From: DATAMF01 sp964472565
Lineage (GTDB): Bacteria > Chloroflexota > Anaerolineae > Aggregatilineales > Aggregatilineaceae
Assembly: GCA_964472565.1 (NCBI GenBank)
Contig: CAYYNB010000064.1
Location: forward strand, 1 to 30,574
Length of the DNA stretch: 30,574 nucleotides
Direction of reading: 5' to 3'
The position numbers and the translations under genes are program-made. Below, one piece after another: positions 7,604 through 16,048 of the stretch. The notes beneath the pieces are model-generated. The model searched no databases. It was not told the origin of the DNA and saw only the letters and a program-made list of their open reading frames with translations. Each line of letters begins with the position of its first letter. The stretch's first letter is position 1.

Positions 7604-9031
7604 ATGCACGTAACGGCTCTTCAACGCCAACGCCAGATTCGTATTTTTGTGAGCGCATGGTTGGGGTTAACCCTGTTGATGGGTGCCCTGGCCTTCATCG
7701 GAATCTACTATGCGACCGGTGATCGCGCGAGTAAGGGGACTGACATCGCATTTGCAGATGGAAATCTCCCCGATAATGAAGCAGCTTTTAATCCAGGCAT
7801 CATCCAGGGGACGCCCGTAGCGGCGGCTCAGGATGCGACGCCGATCCCGTCACCGACTCCGGTGGGTGGGGGTGCTGCGGCGGAACAGCCGGCGCAGCCT
7901 GCGCAACCGGCAGCGGCAGCCACGATGATGCCGGTGGATAACAAGACTTTCCAGTTAGGTGTTCAGGTGCAGCAGAATGCCGATCCCGAAGTGTATAAGC
8001 TGTGGATGGGCGAAGTCAAAGATAAGCTGAAACTGGGCTGGATCAAGCAGCAGGTGCGCTGGGAAGATGTCGAACCAACGCAGGGCGCGTATGAATGGGG
8101 CGCGCTGGATGTGACCTTCCAGCTTGCGGCGGAATACGGCGTTAAGGTGATGGTCAGCGTGCTGACGACCCCTGAATGGGCACGCGAACCGGGCGCGGAC
8201 TTGACCAAAGTCGGCCCACCCGCTGATCCGCAGGTGTTTGCCGGATTCCTGACGGCGATGCTGCAACGGTATCCCGGCCAGATTCACGCGGTGGAAGTGT
8301 GGAATGAAATGAACATTGACCGCGAATGGGCGTCTACGGGCGGGCTGAGCGCGGCGAATTATGTCCGGCTGTTGACCGCGGCGTATCAGGCGATCAAAGC
8401 GGTGGACCCCGGCATCATCGTGATCAGCGGCGCGCTGTCACCGACGGGCGTTAATGATGGGGTAGGGGCCTGGGATGATTTCACCTATATGGGGCAACTG
8501 ATTCAGGCTGGTTTGCTGCAAACCACGGACTGCGTGGGCGCGCATCACAACGGGTATAACATTGGCCCGAACGTGCCGTATAACAATGTACCGAACGATC
8601 CGACGGCGACCTTCCGGGGGCCGTTCGATAACCCGCATCATAGCTGGTCGTTCTACAGCACGTTGAACGGCTACGCGCAGCAGATTCAGCAGGCGGGCAG
8701 CGACAAAAAACTGTGCATTACCGAATTCGGCTGGGCTTCGACGGAAGACCTGAGCGGGTATCCGGTGGGCTTTGAATTCGCTAACGACAATACGCTGGCG
8801 GAACAGGCGCAGTTCTTTGGCGAAGCGATCCAGGCGATGGATGAATGGGGCTTTGTATGGCTGGCCTTCATCTGGAATTTGAACTATGGACCCCAGGCGG
8901 GCTGGGACGCGACGAATGACAACGTGCCCTATTCGCTGCTGCGGCCTGAATGGAAGTCGGCGCCCGCGTATGAAACGATTGCGGCGTTTGACTTCCGCAC
9001 ACGCGAGGCGAGCGCCCAACCCGCACAATAG
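7604..9031 (+). CDS. Membrane-anchored glycoside hydrolase-like protein (clan GH-A type)
   Basis: The 475-residue product has one N-terminal membrane segment (about residues 15-37), a Pro/Ala/Gln-rich tether (about 60-110), and a catalytic barrel (about 115-465). WNEMN carries the presumed acid/base E235, and CITEFGW carries the presumed nucleophile E374, so both key residues are present. The WxDVEPTQGxYxW stretch before the first catalytic motif is typical of GH39/GH5-like proteins and suggests a retaining glycosidase acting outside the cell on an unidentified glycan. Start ATG 7604 has AGGAGG-like AGGAACGAGG upstream. It lacks the CPAC C-terminus of the first two paralogues but keeps the DCVGAHHNG strand. 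Confidence 0.8.
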   Translation: MHVTALQRQRQIRIFVSAWLGLTLLMGALAFIGIYYATGDRASKGTDIAFADGNLPDNEAAFNPGIIQGTPVAAAQDATPIPSPTPVGGGAAAEQPAQPAQPAAAATMMPVDNKTFQLGVQVQQNADPEVYKLWMGEVKDKLKLGWIKQQVRWEDVEPTQGAYEWGALDVTFQLAAEYGVKVMVSVLTTPEWAREPGADLTKVGPPADPQVFAGFLTAMLQRYPGQIHAVEVWNEMNIDREWASTGGLSAANYVRLLTAAYQAIKAVDPGIIVISGALSPTGVNDGVGAWDDFTYMGQLIQAGLLQTTDCVGAHHNGYNIGPNVPYNNVPNDPTATFRGPFDNPHHSWSFYSTLNGYAQQIQQAGSDKKLCITEFGWASTEDLSGYPVGFEFANDNTLAEQAQFFGEAIQAMDEWGFVWLAFIWNLNYGPQAGWDATNDNVPYSLLRPEWKSAPAYETIAAFDFRTREASAQPAQ

Positions 9032-9065
9032 CGGCTGGACGTTCAACTTCAATTGAATGAAAGGC

Positions 9066-9090
9066 ATGGGCGGGCGTTTGGCCCGCTCAT
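9066..9090 (+). terminator. Weak hairpin between glycosidase-like and propeller genes
   Basis: GCGGGC (9070-9075) pairs with GCCCGC (9081-9086) around GTTTG; an outer ATG/CAT and a G-U pair bring the stem to ten. Only GTTTCG follows, so termination may be partial. It sits just before the ribosome binding site of the next gene. Confidence 0.35.
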
Positions 9091-9105
9091 GTTTCGTAGG
9101 AGGAC

Positions 9106-10173
9106 ATGATGAAAAGATATGGTCTGCTTGGTCTGATTATACTTTGTCTCGTGCTGCCTGCTCCATGCCTGATCGATGCCCAGGACGACATTCCGCCGGG
9201 CTGGATCGCCTTTACAGGGAGTGCCCATTATGTCGGGGTCAATATTTATCGCGTCCGGCCTGACGGCAGTGACTTGCAGAGGGTCACAACCGGGCGGGGA
9301 GAGGATTATTTCCCGGTGTGGTCGCCGGATGGTCAATCTATTGCCTTTTATTCAGAAGAGACTGGTTCAGATGAAGTTTTTGTGGTGAACGCGGATGGCT
9401 CGGATCAGCATCAGGTGAGTCAGGGCGGCGGGTATGGCCCATCGTGGTCGCCGGATGGCGAGTGGATCGCGTATACCTGTACGGAAGGCTTATGCGTGGT
9501 GCGGCGGGATGGCAGTGAAAGTCATGTGATCAGCGGCGACAGCGGCGCGGGCTTTCCCCACTGGTCGCCGGATGGGGAGTGGATCGCCTACCTGAAACCC
9601 CGCAGCAAACGCGGTGACGATTTTTGGGTCTTTGGGCGCATGCGCTCCGATGGGGCCGATATGCAAGACTTCAGCCGCGAGGATGGCATTGATGCTTATG
9701 ATAACCCGGTCCTGGCCTTTTGCGTGTATGGTCAACCGTGTATGAACTGGTCGCCGGACAGCCAGTACCTTGTGATCAGCGGGAACGAAGCCTACGATGG
9801 CCTGAGCATGATCAATATCCAGGATAACACTATTCAACGATTGCCCGGACTGGGAACTTACCCGGTGTGGTCGCCGGACGGCGAATGGATCGCGTTTGTG
9901 GGGCAGTTTGAGGATACTCACGAGTCCTGCATTTATCGCATCCGGCCTGATGGCACGGATTTACAACGCCTTACCGAGGAAATCCGCTTGCAAGGGAGTT
10001 TCGCCAGTTGGTCGCCGGACAGTGCATGGATCGTGTTTGGGGCGGTTCAAACCGTCGATGGCCGGGATCAAACCGTGATCTATATTATGCGCAGTGATGG
10101 CAGCGATTTACGTGAAGTGCCTACCGGCGATCTGCGCGAGGTCGCATTTCCGGCCTGGTCAACTCAACCCTAA
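9106..10173 (+). CDS. Secreted TolB-like/PD40 beta-propeller protein
   Basis: The 355-residue product has a signal peptide (about residues 1-26, before QDD). Six WSPD(G/S) repeats follow, typical of WD40-like PD40/TolB blades: WSPDGQSIAF, WSPDGEWIAY twice, WSPDSQYLVI, WSPDGEWIAF and WSPDSAWIVF. A partial seventh (WSTQP) closes the chain. Each is preceded by an R-x-DGSD-like turn. These propellers usually mediate protein-protein or protein-glycan contacts and have no catalytic site; the partner is unknown. An AGGAGG at 9098-9103 serves two adjacent ATG codons (9106 and 9109); spacing favours 9109 slightly. It reads the same way as the flanking secreted genes, and the methyltransferase starts 15 bases after its stop. 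Confidence 0.8.
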   Translation: MMKRYGLLGLIILCLVLPAPCLIDAQDDIPPGWIAFTGSAHYVGVNIYRVRPDGSDLQRVTTGRGEDYFPVWSPDGQSIAFYSEETGSDEVFVVNADGSDQHQVSQGGGYGPSWSPDGEWIAYTCTEGLCVVRRDGSESHVISGDSGAGFPHWSPDGEWIAYLKPRSKRGDDFWVFGRMRSDGADMQDFSREDGIDAYDNPVLAFCVYGQPCMNWSPDSQYLVISGNEAYDGLSMINIQDNTIQRLPGLGTYPVWSPDGEWIAFVGQFEDTHESCIYRIRPDGTDLQRLTEEIRLQGSFASWSPDSAWIVFGAVQTVDGRDQTVIYIMRSDGSDLREVPTGDLREVAFPAWSTQP

Positions 10174-10188
10174 AAGGACCGCAAGCCT

Positions 10189-10944
10189 ATGCCCTGGAAT
10201 CCCGATCAATACCAGCAGTTTCAAACGCAGCGCGCGGCACCTTTTACGGATACGGTGGCGATGGTCCGGTGGCGGGAAGGGCTGCGCGTGATCGATCTGG
10301 GGTGCGGGACAGGCGAGCTAACGGCACAGTTGGCGGATCGATTACCGGGCTGTACGGTGCTGGGGGTGGATACGTCGGCGGAGATGCTGGAACGCGCTCA
10401 AACCCATGCGCGGCCCGGACTGCGTTTTGAGCAGCAGGCGATTGAGGACGTGAGCGGCGAATGGGACCTGGTGTTTTCGCATTCGGCGCTGCAATGGGTG
10501 GTGGATCACCACCACCTGATACCCCGGCTGATGGGGCTGGTGGCGGCCGGGGGGCAACTGGTGGCGCAGTTTCCATCTAACCACCGGCACCCGGTGCATT
10601 TATTGGCGGCGGAAACGGCATCGGAAGCGCCGTTTCGCGCGGCATTAGGGAATTGGCGGTGGCATACGCCGGTTTTGCCCCTGGTCGATTACGCAGAACT
10701 GTTGTATATAAGCAGGGCCAGCGCGATTGAAGCGGCGGAGAAGGTGTATCCGCTGGTACTGGGAATCGATGCGCTGGTGGAATGGATGAAAGGGACCGGG
10801 TTGGTGCGGTACCTGGATCGACTGCCGGACGATTTGCACGAGACATTCATTGAACGATACCGGGAAAACCTGCGCGCTCAATGGCCGACAGACCCCGTGT
10901 TTTATGGATTTACGCGCATGGTGTTGAGCGCGGTGAAGGAGTAG
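10189..10944 (+). CDS. Trans-aconitate 2-methyltransferase-like SAM-dependent methyltransferase
   Basis: The 251-residue product opens with MPWNPDQYQQF, the N-terminal signature of the Tam family, followed by SAM-binding motif I VIDLGCGTG (residues 34-42), an acidic end of strand 2 (GVDTS), and a C-terminal helical cap. Tam methylates trans-aconitate using S-adenosylmethionine in the cytoplasm. Length and opening motif fit the family, but the true acceptor may differ in this lineage. AAAAGGA precedes the ATG. Its neighbours are an exported propeller and an anchored glycosidase-like protein, so the context gives no pathway. Confidence 0.75.
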   Translation: MPWNPDQYQQFQTQRAAPFTDTVAMVRWREGLRVIDLGCGTGELTAQLADRLPGCTVLGVDTSAEMLERAQTHARPGLRFEQQAIEDVSGEWDLVFSHSALQWVVDHHHLIPRLMGLVAAGGQLVAQFPSNHRHPVHLLAAETASEAPFRAALGNWRWHTPVLPLVDYAELLYISRASAIEAAEKVYPLVLGIDALVEWMKGTGLVRYLDRLPDDLHETFIERYRENLRAQWPTDPVFYGFTRMVLSAVKE

Positions 10945-10953
10945 GACTTAGGC

Positions 10954-12246
10954 ATGACCTGGATCAAACAAAACCGCACGAAAGCCACCTTGATCACCTT
11001 GATCCTGGGTCTGACCGGCATGATGGTGCTGGGAATCTGGCTGGTGCTGCGGGGTGAGGATGCGCCGGGGGCAAGGGACGCGACGGCTACCGTACCGATT
11101 CCGCGCGAGCTGGCTCCTGATGCGGTGGTGGAAACGCCGTTCGAGTCGCTGGCGTATGGCATCCATGCGTTTTTGTGGTGGAACGAGGCGACACGGCCCT
11201 TTGATCTGGATATGATACGCCTGATGCAGTTTGATTATGTCAAGCAGCGGTTTGCCTGGGCCGATATTGAGCCGCTGCAAGGCGAATGGCATTGGGATCA
11301 CGCGGATGCTGTGGTGGACCAGGCGGAATGTCGCGGGCCGGAAGTCGTGGCGCGGCTGGATGGTCCGCCGGACTGGGCGATTGTACCCGCCAGCGAGGAT
11401 GCAACCCAGCCGCCGGTTGATGTGGCGGCATGGGGCGACTACTGCGGGGCGGTGGCGGAGCGCTACCAGGGACGGATCGCGGCGTATCAGGTGTGGAATG
11501 AACCGAACCTGGACCGCGAATGGGCGAACCGTCCGCCGAACGCGGCAGGCTATGTCAAACTGTTGAGCGCATGCAGCGCGGCGATTCGGGCGGCTGATCC
11601 GGATGCGATTATTATTTCGGCGGGGCTGGCTCCCACCGGGACGCAACTGCCGAACGCGATCCCGGATATGGAGTATCTGCGGCAGATGTACGACGCGGGC
11701 GCGGCTCCCTGGTTCGATGTGCTGGGGTTGAACGCGCCGGGGTATAAAGCGCCGCCGGAGATGTCGCCGGACGAGGCCGAAAAAGAATATGGCAACCGCT
11801 GGATGAGCTTCCGCCATGTGGAAGATATGCGCGGGATTATGGTGGAAGAGGGCGACGCGGCGAAACAGGTCGCGCTGCTGGAAGTGGGCTGGACGATTGA
11901 TCCACGCCAGGATACATCGTATGCGTGGCATGCCGTGAGCGAAGCGGATCAGGCGAAGTACCTGGTGGGGGCGTACCAGTACGCGGCGGAATACTGGCGG
12001 CCCTGGGTCGGGCTGATGGTGACGATCTACCTGGCGGATATTCAATGGACGGAAGCCAACGAGGAATACTGGTGGGCGGTGAATCTGGCGGGCTACCAGA
12101 ACAACAACGACGATCCGTGGGAGTCGCGGCCTGCGTATGTGCAGCTTTCGACGATGGCGAAATATAAAGGGGATGTGTACATTCCGCCGCGCGATCCGCA
12201 GAGTGAAGAGGCAACGATGGTCGAACCGGCGCTGGAGTGTGACTGA
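10954..12246 (+). CDS. Membrane-anchored glycoside hydrolase-like protein, fourth paralogue
   Basis: The 430-residue product has an N-terminal membrane segment (about residues 12-34), a short linker, and a GH-A-like barrel (about 65-415). WNEPN places the presumed acid/base at E183; LLEVGW places the presumed nucleophile at E310, so the site looks intact. FAWADIEPLQGEWHWD is the family strand preceding the catalytic domain core. It is the most divergent of the four paralogues, lacking the D-C-x-G and CPAC cysteines of the others. The gene follows the methyltransferase by 9 bases and is followed by the DinB-like gene after 2 bases, so the three are probably co-transcribed. The substrate is unknown. 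Confidence 0.78.
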   Translation: MTWIKQNRTKATLITLILGLTGMMVLGIWLVLRGEDAPGARDATATVPIPRELAPDAVVETPFESLAYGIHAFLWWNEATRPFDLDMIRLMQFDYVKQRFAWADIEPLQGEWHWDHADAVVDQAECRGPEVVARLDGPPDWAIVPASEDATQPPVDVAAWGDYCGAVAERYQGRIAAYQVWNEPNLDREWANRPPNAAGYVKLLSACSAAIRAADPDAIIISAGLAPTGTQLPNAIPDMEYLRQMYDAGAAPWFDVLGLNAPGYKAPPEMSPDEAEKEYGNRWMSFRHVEDMRGIMVEEGDAAKQVALLEVGWTIDPRQDTSYAWHAVSEADQAKYLVGAYQYAAEYWRPWVGLMVTIYLADIQWTEANEEYWWAVNLAGYQNNNDDPWESRPAYVQLSTMAKYKGDVYIPPRDPQSEEATMVEPALECD

Positions 12247-12248
12247 CG

Positions 12249-12722
12249 ATGGACATCGAAAAAGAGAAAGCGCACTTGATCACCCGGTTGGAAAACGCAC
12301 GGGCGGAGACGCTGGCGGTACTGAAGCGCGTTCAGCCGGAAACGGTGGTTTATGCGGATTCCGGGTGGACGGTTAAAGACCTGCTGGGGCATATGACCGA
12401 CTGGGAACTGGAAGTGATGAAGTCGATTGATGCTTTTCGCGCGGGGGAAGCGTATCGGTTAACTGGCTATGCGACGGATGATGAGTTCAACGCGCAGGCG
12501 TATCAGAAGCGGCGTGAACAGCCGTATGAGCAGATTGTGGCCGAGTGGCAGGCGGTGCGAGAGCGGTTGAAAGCGGCTGTGCAGAACTGGCCGCCGGAAC
12601 AAGTGGAGGAGCGGTTTGTCTTTCCCTGGGGCGCGATTGGAACGATAGCCGTGATGGTGAAGGATATGGCCGGACATGAGCGAGAACACGCGGACGCGAT
12701 GCGCATTTATTGGGCTGATTGA
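12249..12722 (+). CDS. DinB/YfiT-like four-helix metal-binding protein
   Basis: The 157-residue product fits the DinB-like superfamily: four predicted helices with three histidines in the usual places, one in LLGHMTDWE and two in the C-terminal GHEREHAD. In the family these bind a divalent metal and support thiol-dependent (bacillithiol, mycothiol or glutathione) transferase or hydrolase reactions; the thiol and substrate here are unknown. It is cytoplasmic, with no signal peptide. It begins 2 bases after the upstream stop, which suggests translational coupling. Confidence 0.75.
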   Translation: MDIEKEKAHLITRLENARAETLAVLKRVQPETVVYADSGWTVKDLLGHMTDWELEVMKSIDAFRAGEAYRLTGYATDDEFNAQAYQKRREQPYEQIVAEWQAVRERLKAAVQNWPPEQVEERFVFPWGAIGTIAVMVKDMAGHEREHADAMRIYWAD

Positions 12723-12765
12723 TTGCATGCTAAAATAGCCCCAACTTACACAGGGGAGTTCGGCT

Positions 12766-14940
12766 TTGAATAAAAAACTAGAGATTTGGGTGGTCACTTT
12801 GTTATTGTTGTTGGCCGCGCTGCTGCGTGTCTGGGATTTGACACGGCTGCCGCCCGGTTTTACGGATGATGAGATCGCCGCGCTGCGGATGAGCGAAAAC
12901 GTGCGGGATGGGGATGTACGGGTTTATTATCCCGTGGAGGACGGTGGCCGCGCCGCGATGTTTTCCATCTTTAATGCGTTGAGCACGCGGATGGTGGGGG
13001 ATGGGCTGCTTGGCTACCGGATGCTGCCGGTCTGGTGCGGCCTGATCACGCTGGCGCTGGTGTACCGGCTGGCGCGGCGGGTATTCGATGTGCGGCTGGC
13101 GCTGATCGCACTGGCGCTGCTGGCGGTGAATATGCGCACGATCTGGTTAGCGCGCACCGTGACCGCCGAGTCAATGGTGCCGCTGCTGGTGATGCTGACC
13201 CTGCTGACGCTGGTCATCGCGTTTAATCTGCGGCAGGAGGTGTATTTCCGCGTGCCGGACACGCTGCCATTCGTGCTGCTGGCGCTGCTGCTGGGCATCG
13301 GCGGGTATCTGCATTATTCGCTGTTGGTACTGGGGCCGGTGGCGGTGCTGCTGTTCGCGCATCTGATGCTGACGCACCAGCCGGTATCACGCCGGATGTG
13401 GAATGCCCTGGTTTTTGTGGCAGTTCTGGCGACAGTGGCCGCGCTGCCATACCTGATTTCGACGGCGCGCGAGCCGGAAGCCAGCGAACCGTATATCCTG
13501 TGGAGCGAGCGGCCTCAGAGCGTGGGGGAAGGGCTGGAAGGACTCGCGCAGGCGGTTGGCGGGTTGTTTATCCAGGGGGATGCAAATCCGGCGCGGAATC
13601 TGCCGGAACATCCACTGCTGGGGCCGGTGGTGGCGGCCTTGTTCGTGATCGGGCTGATTGATGCGGGGCGGCGGTGGCGCGACCCGCGTTATTTTTTGCT
13701 GCTGGCGCTGCTGACGGTGGGGGTGCTGACGGATGCCTGGGTGCAGACGGACACGACCTTCAGCGCGAATCTGGTGGCGCTGCCAGCGGTGGGGATGCTG
13801 GCGGCACAAGGCGCGATCAGCATCGGGCAGGCGCTGCACGGGCGGGGTTGGCAGTATGCATGGCAGATGGTTGTGGTGGGGCTGGTGGCGATTGGCATCG
13901 CGAATATGGTCACGGTACGCAATCATTTATTTGAGGCGTGGCGCACCGATTCGGCAGTGACTGCCGCCTACCATGCGCAGCTTGGTTATCTGGCGCAGTA
14001 TCTGGATCGCTCGGCGGATGGACTGCCGGTGTCGATGTGCAGCATCCCAGCGGATAAGCTCCTGGGGGATGATGAACTGGTCGATTTGATGATGCATCGC
14101 GACAATCTGGCTATCCGACATTCAGACTGCCGAAGCGGGTTGGTGTTTATCAACGCGGGCGAAAAGATGCGCTTCGTATTCGCCGGGCTGCCGGATGAAG
14201 AGGTGATCCAACGCCGGTTGGCCCAGCGGCCTGAACTGGCGGGGCAGGTGGCTGAGGATGGCGTGCTGCCGCCGAACGTGCTGTTTGACGCGGCGGGGAT
14301 GCGGCCTGAACTGGCGGATTGGATGCGGGATGGCGAGGTGGTCCACGTCGAAGGGGTGCCGGACGGCACGGTGATCACGGTTGATGTGGCCGAACGCATC
14401 GCGGATGCAAATGGATCGGTGTGGAGCGCGGTGCAGGTGCTTTTTCTGCCGAATGAAAATGGCAAAATTGATACTGCCAGTGTCCCGGTGACGTTTGAGG
14501 GCAATCTGAGCTTCGCGGGATACCAACTCGGCGGGGGACGTTTGCCCGGCGACGATGGGAATCCGGTGGTGCTGGTGAGCTACTGGCGGGTGGATGGTCC
14601 GCTGCCAGAGAATCTGCAATTTTACGCGGATATTCGGCGCTACCATAAACATCCCGAGTCCGGGGAGAATGTGCCCGCGACGGACCTGGGGCTGAATCCG
14701 CAGAATAACGGGATTAATGTCAAGGCCGATGAGTTGCAGAAACGAGATGTGTTTGCCCAGGTGTTGTTTATTCCACCGTATCATAACGTGGAAAAAGGGG
14801 AATATGGGCTGACATTGGGCGTGAATGGGAGCCAGCCGTTAAATGTGCTGGATCGGGAAGCTAACGGACGCGTGCGCGGGAATTTGTTATGGCTGGGATC
14901 GATCTGGCTGGAGACGCCGCTGAGCGCGTTGGTGCAGTAA
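12766..14940 (+). CDS. GT39/PMT-like integral membrane glycosyltransferase
   Basis: The 724-residue product is a GT-C-fold protein. A first membrane helix (about 5-24) is followed by the loop motif TDDE (Asp34-Asp35-Glu36), the position of the catalytic acid in ArnT/PMT-type enzymes. About ten further hydrophobic helices run to residue ~390. A soluble domain (~400-724) of the ArnT/AglB-like extracytoplasmic type follows, with a beta-rich end. Such enzymes move a sugar from a polyprenyl-phosphate donor to a lipid, glycan or protein outside the membrane; the acceptor is unknown. The start is TTG at 12766, with AGGGGAG seven bases upstream. A second GT-C protein lies on the opposite strand at 20091-22121. 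Confidence 0.8.
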   Translation: MNKKLEIWVVTLLLLLAALLRVWDLTRLPPGFTDDEIAALRMSENVRDGDVRVYYPVEDGGRAAMFSIFNALSTRMVGDGLLGYRMLPVWCGLITLALVYRLARRVFDVRLALIALALLAVNMRTIWLARTVTAESMVPLLVMLTLLTLVIAFNLRQEVYFRVPDTLPFVLLALLLGIGGYLHYSLLVLGPVAVLLFAHLMLTHQPVSRRMWNALVFVAVLATVAALPYLISTAREPEASEPYILWSERPQSVGEGLEGLAQAVGGLFIQGDANPARNLPEHPLLGPVVAALFVIGLIDAGRRWRDPRYFLLLALLTVGVLTDAWVQTDTTFSANLVALPAVGMLAAQGAISIGQALHGRGWQYAWQMVVVGLVAIGIANMVTVRNHLFEAWRTDSAVTAAYHAQLGYLAQYLDRSADGLPVSMCSIPADKLLGDDELVDLMMHRDNLAIRHSDCRSGLVFINAGEKMRFVFAGLPDEEVIQRRLAQRPELAGQVAEDGVLPPNVLFDAAGMRPELADWMRDGEVVHVEGVPDGTVITVDVAERIADANGSVWSAVQVLFLPNENGKIDTASVPVTFEGNLSFAGYQLGGGRLPGDDGNPVVLVSYWRVDGPLPENLQFYADIRRYHKHPESGENVPATDLGLNPQNNGINVKADELQKRDVFAQVLFIPPYHNVEKGEYGLTLGVNGSQPLNVLDREANGRVRGNLLWLGSIWLETPLSALVQ

Positions 14941-14967
14941 TCACAAAATAACCGTACAGGTGATACG

Positions 14968-15981
14968 ATGCTCACTTTGGATGGTGGACAGGGCGAAGGG
15001 GGCGGGCAGATCGTTCGCACCGCATTGACGTTAAGCTGCGTGCTGGGCGTGCCGATTTGCATCAAGAATATTCGAGCCGGGCGCAACCCGGCGGGGCTGC
15101 GGCACCAACACGTGACGGCGATTCAGGCAGCGGCTGAAATCTGCGGGGCGAAAGTCAGCGGAGCGCAGCCGGGATCGGAAAAAGTGACATTCGAGCCGGG
15201 CGGCGCGGTTCAGCCCGGAAGCTATGAGTGGCTGGTGGGCACGGCGGGTGCAACGACGCTGGTGCTGCAAACCGTGCTGCTGCCGCTGGCGCTGGCGAAT
15301 GGCGCATCAGAAGTGCGGATTCACGGCGGGACGCATGTGCCTAACAGCCCGTCGGGGCATTATATTCGGGATGTGTTTGTGCCGATGCTGCTCAGCCTGG
15401 GCGCGGATGTCCAGGTGTTTATGGAAACCTACGGCTGGGTGCCGGAGGGCGGCGGGATTCTGGTGGCGTCGATTGCGGGGCGGGCCAAGCTCAACGGACA
15501 GCAGATGGTTAAACGCGGACCGATTGAGCGGATCGTGGGCAGCGCGATAGGGTGTAATCTGCCGTCGAACATTCCGCAGCGGATCGCCAACCGGGCGATC
15601 AATTTGCTGGAAGCGGTGGATGCGCCGCTGGATATTCGCCCGATGCGCACGAAAAGTGTCAGCACGGGGGCGGGAATCTTTTTGGCGGCAGAATATAACA
15701 ATGGGCGCGGCGGGTTTGGCGTGTTGGGGCGGAAGGGGATGCCTTCCGAAGTGGTGGCGGAGCAGGCGGTTACGGCGCTGCTCGATTTTCATGGGTCGGG
15801 CGCGGCGGTAGACGAACGTCTGGCGGATCAGTTGATCGTGCCGCTGGCGCTGGCCGAGGGCGAAAGCCGGTTTTCAACCCATGCGATTACTGATCATCTG
15901 CGCACGAATATGAATGTGGTCAAGGCGTTTGTGGACCGCGCGATAGACATCGAGGGGCTGCACGTGATCGTCGGTCAGTAG
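14968..15981 (+). CDS. rtcA: RNA 3'-terminal phosphate cyclase
   Basis: The 337-residue product matches RtcA throughout: LDGGQGEGGGQIVRTAL at the N-terminus, RAGRNPAGLRHQH, GTHVPNSPSGHY, and the C-terminal DHLRTN containing His310, which corresponds to the adenylated catalytic His of the family (His309 in E. coli). The enzyme uses ATP to turn a 3'-phosphate RNA end into a 2',3'-cyclic phosphate in the cytoplasm. Length is normal for the family. No RtcB ligase or RtcR regulator lies nearby; instead ribonuclease Z follows after 67 bases, separated by a hairpin repeat. AGGTGA precedes the ATG. Confidence 0.93.
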   Translation: MLTLDGGQGEGGGQIVRTALTLSCVLGVPICIKNIRAGRNPAGLRHQHVTAIQAAAEICGAKVSGAQPGSEKVTFEPGGAVQPGSYEWLVGTAGATTLVLQTVLLPLALANGASEVRIHGGTHVPNSPSGHYIRDVFVPMLLSLGADVQVFMETYGWVPEGGGILVASIAGRAKLNGQQMVKRGPIERIVGSAIGCNLPSNIPQRIANRAINLLEAVDAPLDIRPMRTKSVSTGAGIFLAAEYNNGRGGFGVLGRKGMPSEVVAEQAVTALLDFHGSGAAVDERLADQLIVPLALAEGESRFSTHAITDHLRTNMNVVKAFVDRAIDIEGLHVIVGQ

Positions 15982-15989
15982 AAAATTTA

Positions 15990-16030
15990 TCCTCCCAGCT
16001 TCCTTTTTCCGCACGCGGGGAAAGGAGGTC
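15990..16030 (+). repeat. Dispersed GC-rich hairpin repeat between rtcA and rnz
   Basis: The 11-base arms at 16002-16012 and 16015-16025 pair, including two G-U pairs, around a 2-base loop. The preceding TCCTCCCAGC matches the family lead seen at 18914, 20022 and 22506. It lies in the rtcA-rnz leader. Its AAAGGAGG looks like a Shine-Dalgarno sequence but is too far (21 bases) from the rnz ATG. Confidence 0.75.
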
Positions 16031-16048
16031 CAGAACAGGGTTGGTTGC

